Source: Myroides phaeus (GTDB lineage Bacteria; Bacteroidota; Bacteroidia; Flavobacteriales; Flavobacteriaceae). From it: 64,000 bases of DNA. The notes beneath the pieces are model-generated. The model was given only the letters and a program-made list of their open reading frames with translations. It did no database searches and was not told where the DNA came from. The stretch lies in assembly GCF_900099675.1 (NCBI RefSeq), contig NZ_FNDQ01000009.1:56614-120613 (forward strand), written 5' to 3'. Position 1 is the stretch's first letter; each line of letters begins with the position of its first letter. The position numbers and the translations under genes are program-made. This document shows, in pieces, positions 1 to 7,770 of the stretch.

Positions 1-847
1 GTATGCAAAACCAGAAAACATAACACGTGCTTTTTCACTAAATAGAATGGCTGTTAATCTTGGTTTCTCTATTGGTCCTGCTATGGGAGGATTGTTAGCA
101 GCTATTTCATATACATTGTTGTTTCAAATAAATGCAGCTGCTGCATTTGTTGCTGCCATCGTTTTTATTGCCTTCTTTAGAGGACGAAAAACAACAAAAG
201 ATCTTAAAAAAGACGCAGCAGATGAAATAAACAATACTTCACACGAAGACATTGAAATAGGAAGTGGAGCAAATCAATCTCCTTATAAGGATAAAATGTT
301 TCTTATTTTTAGTGTTTTTTGTACATTATACTCAATTGCTTTTTTACAATTATTTAGTACCATACCTCTCTTCTACAGAAAAATAGGTGGTCTTAACGAA
401 GCACAAATTGGTCTTGTTTTAGGTTACAGTGGATTACTAATCTTCTTAACTGAGATGTTACTTGTACACCTTGCTGATAAATACTTATCGATTAAACAAA
501 CCATATTTTATGGTGTGCTAATCAGCTCAATAGCTTTCGGTATCTTAATCTTTGATCACAGTATTTATACGATTTATTTCTCTATTTCAATGCTATGTGT
601 TTCTGAAATGTTAGCAATGCCATATACGTCAACTGTAACAGCAATGCGTGCTGCAGCTAACAGCAAAGGAGCTTATATGGGGGTAAATGGTCTTACATTT
701 GCTGTAGGGTTCATCATTTCTCCGGTAGTTGGTACAAAAGTAGCTGCAACTTTCGGCTATAATGTATTATGGGTTGGAACTGCCGTAATCATTGCAATTG
801 CAGCATTTGGATTAAATTACTCTGTGAAGAAAATGATTGAAGAATAA
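1..847 (+). CDS. MFS transporter, 5'-truncated by window edge
   Basis: This is the C-terminal part of a major facilitator superfamily permease. The reading frame is open from base 2, so the start lies outside the window and the internal Met at 47 is not the real start; 281 residues are visible. Near visible residues 21-30 is GFSIGPAMGG, which resembles antiporter motif C in helix 5 of 12-helix drug/proton antiporters. Hydrophobic segments then continue to the end (about TM5-TM12), with a charged cytoplasmic loop (about residues 60-95, KTTKDLKKDAADE) that fits the usual central loop. Family membership is clear. The substrate cannot be read from the sequence; a multidrug or small-metabolite exporter is an inference from motif C. 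No terminator-like hairpin follows the stop at 847. Confidence 0.85.
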   Translation, partial: YAKPENITRAFSLNRMAVNLGFSIGPAMGGLLAAISYTLLFQINAAAAFVAAIVFIAFFRGRKTTKDLKKDAADEINNTSHEDIEIGSGANQSPYKDKMFLIFSVFCTLYSIAFLQLFSTIPLFYRKIGGLNEAQIGLVLGYSGLLIFLTEMLLVHLADKYLSIKQTIFYGVLISSIAFGILIFDHSIYTIYFSISMLCVSEMLAMPYTSTVTAMRAAANSKGAYMGVNGLTFAVGFIISPVVGTKVAATFGYNVLWVGTAVIIAIAAFGLNYSVKKMIEE

Positions 848-937
848 CAGACATATTTCTTAACTAATACACTTACTCTTATTGTTAAACATTTGTACAA
901 ATTACACGTACTCTGGTGCATATATCCCAAAATAAAA

Positions 938-945
938 TATATTTG
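938..945 (+). promoter_or_regulatory. -7 promoter element for the small ORF at 954
   Basis: TATATTTG matches the Bacteroidota -7 consensus TAnnTTTG and ends 9 bases before the ATG at 954. No good -33 TTTG is found at the usual 17-21 base distance. The mRNA leader would be only a few bases long. Confidence 0.5.
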
Positions 946-953
946 TAACATAT

Positions 954-1340
954 ATGTTTAAGCAAAATAAAATCATCGCTTGGTCTTTAGTGATTATATT
1001 CGCTATTTTCGGTATTGAAAAACTTAATTTCATTACCGAAGAGACGTGTGATAAAAAACTAATGTTTTGTCCAACAGCAAATATGTATGTTTATACTGTT
1101 TTAAACACTGATAATCAAAATACAAACGAACAACAGACTGAGCAAAAAACAAATAAAATAGTTAATATTAATTGTGAAACCTTTTTTATAAATCAAATTA
1201 TTTCTCAACAAGAAGTTAATGATTCTCATTTTTTCAATAGCAATCAGTATTTTTTCAAACCTGTCATCCATTCGACACCATATATAACTCTTATTGACCC
1301 ACCTCCAATATATAAGAGTTCTTTATTCTTAATAACTTAA
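954..1340 (+). CDS. small single-pass membrane protein, unknown function
   Basis: A 128-residue protein I do not recognise. It begins with a hydrophobic segment (about residues 8-25, IIAWSLVIIFAIFGIEKL), probably a membrane anchor or uncleaved signal. A polar, Asn/Gln/Thr-rich middle follows (TDNQNTNEQQTEQKTNK), then a C-terminal part with DPPPIYKS. There are two closely spaced cysteines (EETCDKKLMFC) just after the membrane segment and one more near residue 74. The short leader from a TATATTTG box and the terminator right after the stop suggest an independently transcribed gene. The proline-containing tail loosely recalls small proteins found beside Bacteroidota metal-efflux operons, but no efflux genes are present here, so I assign no function. 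Confidence 0.6.
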   Translation: MFKQNKIIAWSLVIIFAIFGIEKLNFITEETCDKKLMFCPTANMYVYTVLNTDNQNTNEQQTEQKTNKIVNINCETFFINQIISQQEVNDSHFFNSNQYFFKPVIHSTPYITLIDPPPIYKSSLFLIT

Positions 1341-1364
1341 ATAGCTAATTGGCTATTTTTTTTT
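1340..1364 (+). terminator. intrinsic terminator after the small membrane protein gene
   Basis: Six-bp stem AATAGC/GCTATT with a 6-base loop, followed by seven T. It overlaps the stop codon of the gene ending at 1340. Confidence 0.75.
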
Positions 1365-1437
1365 GCTCTAAACTTAAAACTAAGTATTATGCTTTGCCGT
1401 TTTATCTTTTGTATTGCACATAAAAAGATTTAATTGT

Positions 1438-1445
1438 TACATTTG
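1438..1445 (+). promoter_or_regulatory. -7 promoter element of the crotonase gene
   Basis: TACATTTG matches TAnnTTTG and lies 16 bases before the ATG at 1462. A TTG at 1414-1416 is 21 bases upstream and could serve as the -33 element. Confidence 0.6.
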
Positions 1446-1461
1446 AATAAAACCATTTATT

Positions 1462-2232
1462 ATGAATACAGATAAAAAACAACCTTATATTAATTCTTCT
1501 ATAACTAATAAAATTGCTACAATTACATTTTATACACCAGCCAGCAATTCATTCCCAAGTCTTTATTTGACAAAGCTTACTGACACAATTGAAGAAATAA
1601 GTAAAAACAAAGAGATTACTACAATTATATTAAAGAGTGAAGGAGAAGGAGCTTTTTGTGCTGGTGCTTCTTTTGACGAATTACTTTCTATAAAAGATTC
1701 TGTTACTGGAAAAAAATTCTTTTCAGGTTTTGCAACTGTAATAGATGCTATGCGCAGAAGTCCTAAAATATTTATCGGTAGAATTCACGGAAAAACAGTA
1801 GGTGGTGGTGTCGGATTAGCTGCTGCCTGTGATTATTGTTTTGCAACTGAAAAAGCTTCTATTAAACTCTCTGAACTTGCTATTGGAATAGGTCCTTTCG
1901 TCATTGAACCTGCTGTATCTCGTAAGATAGGAAAAACCGCTTTTACTCAAATGTCTCTTGCAGCACACGAATGGAAAACAGCAACTTGGGCATATAATCA
2001 CGGTTTATATTCTGAATTATACGAAACGACTGAAATGATGGATATAGAAATTGACTCTTTTTCTAAAAGAGTTAGTGAATATAACCCTGATGCTTTACTT
2101 GAAATGAAAAAAATATTTTGGGAAGGAACAGAAAACTGGACAGAATTATTACATAAAAGAGCAGAAATATCTGGTAAATTAGTTTTATCTGAATTTACAA
2201 TTAATGCCCTAAATCAATTTAAAAACAAATAA
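1462..2232 (+). CDS. enoyl-CoA hydratase/isomerase (crotonase) family protein
   Basis: A 256-residue crotonase-fold protein, normal for the family, that should act on an acyl-CoA thioester in the cytoplasm. The first oxyanion-hole motif is FCAGASFDE (residues 65-73) and the second is GGGVGLAAACD (114-124). By comparison with rat enoyl-CoA hydratase, the position of catalytic Glu144 is Gly118, while the position of Glu164 is kept as Glu138 (KLSELAIG). This one-glutamate pattern is seen in isomerases and in some hydratases of leucine catabolism (methylglutaconyl-CoA hydratase, LiuC type), which share GGGVGL. The exact substrate is therefore open. The gene has its own -7 box and terminator and no beta-oxidation or leucine-catabolism neighbours. 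Confidence 0.85.
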   Translation: MNTDKKQPYINSSITNKIATITFYTPASNSFPSLYLTKLTDTIEEISKNKEITTIILKSEGEGAFCAGASFDELLSIKDSVTGKKFFSGFATVIDAMRRSPKIFIGRIHGKTVGGGVGLAAACDYCFATEKASIKLSELAIGIGPFVIEPAVSRKIGKTAFTQMSLAAHEWKTATWAYNHGLYSELYETTEMMDIEIDSFSKRVSEYNPDALLEMKKIFWEGTENWTELLHKRAEISGKLVLSEFTINALNQFKNK

Positions 2233-2236
2233 TTAC

Positions 2237-2260
2237 AAGCTGCTACTAAGCAGCTTTTTT
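2237..2260 (+). terminator. intrinsic terminator after crotonase gene
   Basis: Perfect 8-bp stem AAGCTGCT/AGCAGCTT, loop ACTA, then a T-tract, starting 4 bases after the stop. Confidence 0.9.
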
Positions 2261-2324
2261 ATTTTTAATAACACAACATTAACATATTTCCTAAATATAC
2301 TCTATCTTTACTTCCTAAAAGAGT

Positions 2325-3146
2325 ATGCAAAAAACACTACTAACTATCTGTGGGTACTTATTACTTTCACAAACTTCTTTCGCTAATATTGAAAACACTG
2401 TTGTAGAGAAAGACATTCCTACACACGAAAAAAAGCAACGCACTGCCCATTTCACTGACAAAAGCTTCAGTCATTTAAACGTTTCCGTTGGTGTATCAAC
2501 CTTAGGTATTAATATTGAAGCAGCAACACCTTTAACTAAAAACCTAAAACTTAGAGGGGGACTTAATTTCTTCAATCTCAATAGCAGTAAATACGACATT
2601 GATATTGATGACGAAAATGGTACACTATATGAAGCTTTTGGTATTTCTCCTACCTATGAAATGAAAGCGCAATTCAATACATTCCACACACACGCTTTAG
2701 TAGATTATTACCCATTCAAAAAAGGAATATTTCATCTAACTGGAGGTTTTTATATTGGTAATACGAAAATTAAAGCTAATGGTTTTTTAACTGATGGTAA
2801 TGGAACAGCTGTAACAATTAAACCTGGTTATGATTGGCCTACACTTGAATTCGACGGGAAAGAATTAGATATTACAAATGGAGAGCTTAATGCAGAACTA
2901 ACATTAGGCAATACAATTAAACCTTATTTAGGAGTAGGATTAGGCCGAGCAGTTTCTAAAAGAAAATTTGGTGTAAAATTCGAATTAGGTGTATTATATC
3001 AAGGAGAATATACTTTAAAACAAAACAACAAAAAAGTAGCTTCTACTTCTGATATTTCTGCTTCAATCGAAGATGCAGATAAATACACAAAATGGATGAA
3101 TTGGTGGCCTATGGTTAACTTACAATTAAACTATAGAATCTTCTAA
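2325..3146 (+). CDS. outer membrane beta-barrel protein
   Basis: A 273-residue secreted protein. Residues 1-20 form a Sec signal peptide (hydrophobic core ICGYLLLSQ, cleavage after SFA). The mature part is rich in alternating short strands and aromatic residues, and it ends in LQLNYRIF: the terminal Phe and alternating pattern are typical for BAM-dependent outer membrane proteins. The sequence reads as roughly eight or more antiparallel strands (for example LKLRGGLNFF, THALVDYYPF, IKPYLGVGLGRA), like small OmpW/OmpA-barrel porins. Ligand and function are unknown. A near-consensus -7 element (TATCTTTA, 2303-2310) lies 14 bases before the ATG. No intrinsic terminator is obvious between this gene and the queD promoter 47 bases downstream. 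Confidence 0.75.
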   Translation: MQKTLLTICGYLLLSQTSFANIENTVVEKDIPTHEKKQRTAHFTDKSFSHLNVSVGVSTLGINIEAATPLTKNLKLRGGLNFFNLNSSKYDIDIDDENGTLYEAFGISPTYEMKAQFNTFHTHALVDYYPFKKGIFHLTGGFYIGNTKIKANGFLTDGNGTAVTIKPGYDWPTLEFDGKELDITNGELNAELTLGNTIKPYLGVGLGRAVSKRKFGVKFELGVLYQGEYTLKQNNKKVASTSDISASIEDADKYTKWMNWWPMVNLQLNYRIF

Positions 3147-3192
3147 GAAACAAAAGCGTACTGCAAAAAATTTAAAGGACTATATTTTTCCT

Positions 3193-3200
3193 TACCTTTG
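3193..3200 (+). promoter_or_regulatory. -7 promoter element of queD-lpxH
   Basis: TACCTTTG matches TAnnTTTG. Its last three bases (TTG, 3198-3200) could be misread as an in-frame start codon for queD. Transcription should begin near 3207, so the ATG at 3216 is the first usable start. Confidence 0.75.
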
Positions 3201-3215
3201 CCAAAATTTTTAGTT

Positions 3216-3668
3216 ATGCCTAAGATTAGAATTACAAAGCAGTTTACATTTGAAACAGGTCATGCTTTATATGGTTATGATGGTAAATGTAGAAACGTAC
3301 ATGGTCACAGTTATAAGTTAGGAGTTACAGTTATTGGGACACCTATTGATGACATTAACAATGTGAAATATGGAATGGTTATCGACTTTGGAGATTTAAA
3401 GAAAATCGTAAAAGAAGATATCGTTGATGTATTTGACCATGCAACTGTTTTTAATAAAAATACTCCACACGTAGAACTTGCTAAAGAACTTAAAGATCGT
3501 GGTCATCACGTTATTTTAGTTGACTATCAACCTACAAGTGAAAATATGGTAATTGACTTTGCTGCTAAAATTAAAAGTAGATTACCAGAAGGAATTGAAT
3601 TATACTCATTGCGTTTGCAAGAAACTGAATCATCATATGCTGAATGGCATCAATCTGATAATTTATAA
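3216..3668 (+). CDS. queD: 6-carboxytetrahydropterin synthase (QueD / PTPS family)
   Basis: A 150-residue pterin synthase. In the queuosine pathway QueD converts 7,8-dihydroneopterin triphosphate to 6-carboxy-5,6,7,8-tetrahydropterin. The zinc ligands are visible as His16 (TGHAL) and His29/His31 (NVHGHSY); Cys25 (GKCRNVHGH) is the catalytic cysteine position. A downstream Asp-His pair (FDHATVF), PTSENMV and the C-terminal RLQETESSYAEW (substrate-binding Glu) complete the family signature. The ATG at 3216 is chosen because the upstream in-frame TTG at 3198 is inside the -7 promoter box. The gene is followed by lpxH after 3 bases, so the two are co-transcribed. No other que genes are in the window; a more generic 6-pyruvoyl-tetrahydropterin synthase role cannot be excluded. 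Confidence 0.9.
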   Translation: MPKIRITKQFTFETGHALYGYDGKCRNVHGHSYKLGVTVIGTPIDDINNVKYGMVIDFGDLKKIVKEDIVDVFDHATVFNKNTPHVELAKELKDRGHHVILVDYQPTSENMVIDFAAKIKSRLPEGIELYSLRLQETESSYAEWHQSDNL

Positions 3669-3671
3669 GCA

Positions 3672-4448
3672 TTGAATTTTACAATCAATACAAATAAAAG
3701 TATATACTTTGCTTCAGATCAACACTTCGGAGCACCTACACGTGAAAAAAGCTTTCCTCGTGAACAACTGTTTTTACAATGGTTGAAGGAGAAAGAAGAG
3801 GATATGGGAGCTTTATTCATCTTAGGAGATCTATTTGATTTCTGGTTTGAATATAAAACTGTTGTACCTAAAGGTTTTGTAAGAATATTAGGAAAATTAG
3901 CTGAACTAAAAGACAAAGGTATTCCTATCTTTTTCTTTGTTGGTAATCACGATTTATGGATGGATGACTACTTCCAAACAGAATTAGGCATTCCTGTATT
4001 CCACGAATCCCAAACCTTTGAAATCAATGGTAAGTCTCTTTTTATAGCTCATGGTGATGGATTAGGCCCTGGTGATATGGGATATAAAAGAATGAAAAAA
4101 GTATTCACTAATAAATTCTCAAAATGGTTATTTAGATGGCTTCACCCAGATATTGGTGTTAAGTTAGGCTCTTACCTCTCTGTAAAAAATAAACTAATAT
4201 CAGGAGATGAGGATATTAAATTTTTAGGTGAAGATAAAGAATGGCTAATTTTATATGCGAAACGCAAATTAGAAACTCAACACTTTGATTACTTTGTTTT
4301 TGGTCATAGACATTTACCAATGATTATCAATTTAAACGAGAAGTCTAAATATATTAATTTAGGGGATTGGATAGGTTATTTTACTTATGGTAAATTAGAT
4401 ACTGAATTTCACTTAATTGAATATAAAAAAGAACTACAATCAAGATAA
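3672..4448 (+). CDS. lpxH: UDP-2,3-diacylglucosamine diphosphatase (LpxH), TTG start
   Basis: A 258-residue calcineurin-like phosphoesterase that hydrolyses UDP-2,3-diacylglucosamine to lipid X and UMP in lipid A synthesis, at the inner face of the cytoplasmic membrane. Metal ligands appear in order: Asp16/His18 (SDQHFG), GDLFD (52-56), GNHD (91-94), His127 (AHGDG), and His212/His214 (FGHRHLP). Arg/Trp-rich helices at about residues 145-165 fit the membrane-contacting insertion. No ATG precedes the first motif; a TTG at 3672, 3 bases after the queD stop, gives the expected N-terminal length and is the likely start. It is translated from the queD mRNA. Confidence 0.9.
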   Translation: MNFTINTNKSIYFASDQHFGAPTREKSFPREQLFLQWLKEKEEDMGALFILGDLFDFWFEYKTVVPKGFVRILGKLAELKDKGIPIFFFVGNHDLWMDDYFQTELGIPVFHESQTFEINGKSLFIAHGDGLGPGDMGYKRMKKVFTNKFSKWLFRWLHPDIGVKLGSYLSVKNKLISGDEDIKFLGEDKEWLILYAKRKLETQHFDYFVFGHRHLPMIINLNEKSKYINLGDWIGYFTYGKLDTEFHLIEYKKELQSR

Positions 4449-4450
4449 AT

Positions 4451-4481
4451 AAAAAAAGCGTACTTATAGTGCGCTTTTTTT
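4451..4481. terminator. bidirectional terminator between lpxH and HTTM gene
   Basis: An A-tract and AGCG stem with one T.G wobble and ACT/AGT closing a short loop, then a T-tract. A/T runs on both flanks make it usable by the convergent gene that ends at 4500 as well. Confidence 0.85.
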
Positions 4482-4499
4482 ATGAATAGCCTTTTCTTA

Positions 4500-5831
4500 T
4501 TAAAATGGCTTCTCCAATATCCAATCACAATGTTTAAAGTAGTCCCATTTCACATTTCCTAAATCTACCTTGTGATCTACAAATCTACTTAAATCACGTC
4601 GATTGATAGATACATAACTCTCCGCATATACTGCAACATCCTCTCCTCTATCAGCATACTCCTTTTTAATATATTGAGCCATTTGCCATATCATATCTGG
4701 AGATGTTAACCTTGCTTCTTGTTTCTTAGTCAAAACATTCTCTATATCGTAATAACGACGTTCTCCCGTCTTTTTATTCTCCACAATATAGTTAGTATAA
4801 CCGGCTCTTGATCGTAGCATCATACGCCAGCTTAAACGATGCGCTTCATCTGTCCATAACACATCTCCTTCTATAAAATGCATACGCAAAGGTAAAACCA
4901 ATTGAACAAATGCAAATACACTAACAATAATTAAAGATATTTTAGAAAGAGTTTCCTCTTTAAATTGTTGAGAACTAATAGTGCTAATATCAAAAACAGG
5001 TTTCTTCTTGAAAAACAATGCACGTATCTGCTCAGGCTCGTAAAAAAACACAGCAAAACTCAACGCAAAGTATGGGAATATACCAATATGTAACGTAATA
5101 GAATTAAACAAGTGAAAAATTAAAGAAGCAACCAATGCCCAGGTTCTTGTTCGTTTAAAAAGCAGTAAAGGCACGATTAACCCATCAAACAAAATACCTA
5201 AATAGGCAATTGAAATATAAAACCACTTCGCAGTAAACATCTCTTTAAAAACAGACGGAATATTAGCCCCTTCATACATCAATTTAGTAAATGTACCATC
5301 AAGCCAATCAGGATAAAATTTAGCAACTGTTCCAAAAATATACAAGATTGAAACTTGAAATATAAATATCCAAGAAACATACTGATTCATAAACAATACC
5401 TGACTCACCCTTCCTTGCTTAACATCAAGAGAAGCATACTTATTTGCAGGTAGAAAACACATATAAAAACAAATAACCAATAACATATAATAGTGGTTAT
5501 TATAAGAAGTCTTTTGAATAAAATAGGCACCCGCCCATAAAATGGTAAGTAATACTATGCTTAACCTGTATCTATATCCTAACATTACGGCAACAGATAC
5601 ACAGCCCATTAATGCAAAATACACATACATTTGTGGTCCTACAAGTACTTGTAAAAAGTCCATATAAATATGTGAGAATGTAAGATTTACATCAACTAAA
5701 TTACTTTTTACCCACCCTGTAGCTAATGCCCCGAAAGATTCGCAAGCAAATAAAAAACCGAATAATATCCTAAAAATTACTAATGGAGAATTATCAATTG
5801 GTTGAAATGCCTTTTTCCACATACTGTTCAA
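4500..5831 (-). CDS. HTTM-domain (vitamin K-dependent carboxylase-like) membrane protein
   Basis: A 443-residue polytopic membrane protein. The first 300 residues contain about seven or eight hydrophobic helices. NNHYYMLLVICFYMCFLP and the N-terminal PIDNSPLVIFRILFG are characteristic of the HTTM domain, the membrane part related to vitamin K-dependent gamma-glutamyl carboxylase. The last 130 residues are soluble (RSRAGYTNYIVENKKTGE...WILEKPF). Bacterial members have no firmly established reaction; gamma-carboxylation is not implied. The start at 5831 overlaps the end of ribF by 38 bases; a second Met at 5822 would reduce this to 29. The overlap implies co-transcription and translational coupling with ribF. 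Confidence 0.8.
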   Translation of the reverse strand: MNSMWKKAFQPIDNSPLVIFRILFGFLFACESFGALATGWVKSNLVDVNLTFSHIYMDFLQVLVGPQMYVYFALMGCVSVAVMLGYRYRLSIVLLTILWAGAYFIQKTSYNNHYYMLLVICFYMCFLPANKYASLDVKQGRVSQVLFMNQYVSWIFIFQVSILYIFGTVAKFYPDWLDGTFTKLMYEGANIPSVFKEMFTAKWFYISIAYLGILFDGLIVPLLLFKRTRTWALVASLIFHLFNSITLHIGIFPYFALSFAVFFYEPEQIRALFFKKKPVFDISTISSQQFKEETLSKISLIIVSVFAFVQLVLPLRMHFIEGDVLWTDEAHRLSWRMMLRSRAGYTNYIVENKKTGERRYYDIENVLTKKQEARLTSPDMIWQMAQYIKKEYADRGEDVAVYAESYVSINRRDLSRFVDHKVDLGNVKWDYFKHCDWILEKPF

Positions 5832-6765
5832 AATACTCCCGAGTTATGTGTTCGTCATTTTGTAAACACGCTACTAACTCGTCAAGTCCGTTAAATTTTA
5901 ATTCATCTCTAATCCTGTCTAAGATACGAACTTTTAACGTTTTGTCGTATAAATCACCATTCCAATCTAAATAATTTACTTCAATAGTATAAGGGTGACC
6001 TTCAAAGGTTGGATTAATACCTACACTCATCATCCCTTTTACTTTCTCTCCATTAATAGTAGATTCAACGATATAAACACCGTTCTTAGGAATCATTTTA
6101 TAATCTTCATCTATTGAAATATTAGCTGTAGGAAAACCAAGCTTTCTTCCTAATTTTTTTCCATGAACAACCATTCCTGAAAAATAGAAATCATACCCTA
6201 AAAACTCATTTGCTAAAGCTATATCTCCATCTAAAAGCGCTTGTCTAATTTTAGTCGAACTAATAGAAACGTGATCTATCTCTTGAGCTGAAATTTCTTC
6301 TACTTCAAATCCAAATTTCTCACCATACTTTTTCAAATCACTAATGTCTGCCGTACGATTTTTTCCAAAACGATGATCATAACCAATAATGATCTTACTT
6401 ATATTGAATTTATCAACTAAAATACGCTTTACAAATTCCTCTGCACTTAATTGAGAAAACTCGTAATCAAATTTCTGCACAACAAGGTTATCAAGTCCTA
6501 AATCTTCTAAAAGCTCTTTCTTCTCTTCCAAAGTATTCAGCAAGCGAATAGAATGATCTTGTTTCAAAACCATACGTGGATGTGGAAAAAAAGTTAGCAC
6601 CAAACTTTCAGCACCACTTTCTTTAGCTGAATCAACTATTTTTTTGATAATCATTTGATGACCAATATGTACCCCATCAAAAGTACCTAATGTTGCTACA
6701 ACTTTTTTGTTCGTCTGAAAATTATTAATAGAAGAAAATGTTTTCACTTTGTAAAGTTTATTCAA
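5794..6765 (-). CDS. ribF: bifunctional riboflavin kinase / FAD synthetase
   Basis: A 323-residue RibF that phosphorylates riboflavin to FMN and adenylates FMN to FAD. The N-terminal nucleotidyltransferase domain has GTFDGVHIGH (residues 27-36, HxGH motif) and SSTKIRQAL near residue 168. The C-terminal flavokinase domain has GRKLGFPTANI near 205. Length is normal. A likely -7 element (TATTTTTG on the minus strand, 6810-6803) lies about 38 bases upstream of the ATG. The 3' end overlaps the HTTM gene. Riboflavin synthase (ribE) is encoded separately near 16.5 kb. Confidence 0.95.
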   Translation of the reverse strand: MNKLYKVKTFSSINNFQTNKKVVATLGTFDGVHIGHQMIIKKIVDSAKESGAESLVLTFFPHPRMVLKQDHSIRLLNTLEEKKELLEDLGLDNLVVQKFDYEFSQLSAEEFVKRILVDKFNISKIIIGYDHRFGKNRTADISDLKKYGEKFGFEVEEISAQEIDHVSISSTKIRQALLDGDIALANEFLGYDFYFSGMVVHGKKLGRKLGFPTANISIDEDYKMIPKNGVYIVESTINGEKVKGMMSVGINPTFEGHPYTIEVNYLDWNGDLYDKTLKVRILDRIRDELKFNGLDELVACLQNDEHITREYFEQYVEKGISTN

Positions 6766-6802
6766 TTACATCACTATTTTTGCCGTTCCTTTTAAATGAA
6801 CC

Positions 6803-6810
6803 CAAAAATA
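6803..6810 (-). promoter_or_regulatory. -7 promoter element of ribF
   Basis: Minus-strand TATTTTTG matches TAnnTTTG, 38 bases upstream of the ribF ATG. No convincing -33 box was found. Confidence 0.45.
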
Positions 6811-6890
6811 AATTCGTGTAAAAATACATCATTTTTACTAATCAACTTTATAAAAAACACCTAAATACTCCCCCATTAACAAATTTCAAA

Positions 6891-7718
6891 ATGCCTAAAT
6901 TCAAGTTTTTAAAACTATTAATCGTCCTTATTTTTACAACTCTTCTTTCATCACACCTGTTTTCGCAAGTTAAAGTGATGACTTGGAATTTACAGAATAT
7001 TGGTAAAAGTAAATCAGACGAAACTATTACTTACATAGCCAAAGTAATAAAACAAACAGATATTATTGCTATTCAAGAAGTAGTTACTAATCCAAGTGGC
7101 GCACAAGCAATTGCAAAGTTACACGACGAGTTAAACCGAAAATCAGGAGCTAAATGGGAATATGTCATCAGTGATCCTACGGAGAGTTCTCCATACAGAT
7201 CTGAACGTTATGCCTATCTTTGGAAAACAAAAACAGTCAAGATAAAAGGAAAACCTTTCTTAGAGCCAACCTATAAAGAGGACATAGAAAGAGAACCCTA
7301 CTTCGCTACATTTATATACAAAGGAAAAGAGTTTACTATAAGTAGTTTACACGCTTTGCCTAAAAAGCATCAACCTGAAACTGAAATTAAATACTTGAAA
7401 TTTCTACCAGACTTATATCCAGATCATAATTTAATTTTCTTAGGAGATTTTAATTTACCTGAAAGTCATTCAGTCTTTAATCCGCTAAAGAAACAAGGAT
7501 ATATTTCATCTTTCGAAAAACAAAAAACAAGTTTGAGACAAAAATGTATTAATGGAGATTGTTTAGCTTCTGAATACGACAATATACTAATACACCCTAA
7601 AAAAGTAGATTTAGTCAAAGCTAAACCTATCTATTTCTTTGAAGACTTCGAAGATATAGCAGAAGCAAGAAAAGTCTCTGATCACATTCCAATTATGATT
7701 GAAATTAATCTATTATAA
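6891..7718 (+). CDS. secreted endonuclease/exonuclease/phosphatase family protein
   Basis: A 275-residue DNase I-like metallophosphoesterase. Residues 1-25 form a signal peptide (KLLIVLIFTTLLSSHLFSQ), so the enzyme is periplasmic or secreted. Family motifs: TWNLQNIG (31-38), catalytic Glu63 (IAIQEVV), HALPKKH in the middle, LGDFNLPES near 183 and SDHIPIMIE at the C-terminus (catalytic Asp-His). The substrate may be nucleic acid, a phosphoinositide or another phosphodiester and cannot be fixed from sequence. A scavenging nuclease that releases phosphate or nucleosides is a reasonable inference. The gene stands alone and ends in a perfect palindromic terminator. Confidence 0.85.
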   Translation: MPKFKFLKLLIVLIFTTLLSSHLFSQVKVMTWNLQNIGKSKSDETITYIAKVIKQTDIIAIQEVVTNPSGAQAIAKLHDELNRKSGAKWEYVISDPTESSPYRSERYAYLWKTKTVKIKGKPFLEPTYKEDIEREPYFATFIYKGKEFTISSLHALPKKHQPETEIKYLKFLPDLYPDHNLIFLGDFNLPESHSVFNPLKKQGYISSFEKQKTSLRQKCINGDCLASEYDNILIHPKKVDLVKAKPIYFFEDFEDIAEARKVSDHIPIMIEINLL

Positions 7719-7760
7719 ACAAAAATAAGCCTCTTTAAAGAGGCTTATTTTTGTTTATAA
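7713..7760. terminator. perfect 48-bp palindrome, bidirectional terminator
   Basis: Two 24-base arms (7713-7736 and 7737-7760) are exact reverse complements. The GC-rich core is AAGCCTCTTT/AAAGAGGCTT, and the outer A and T runs give a U-tract in either direction. The left arm includes the stop of the phosphoesterase gene. The right arm ends 10 bases before the last codon of the convergent protease gene. Confidence 0.9.
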
Positions 7761-7770
7761 TAAAGGATTA

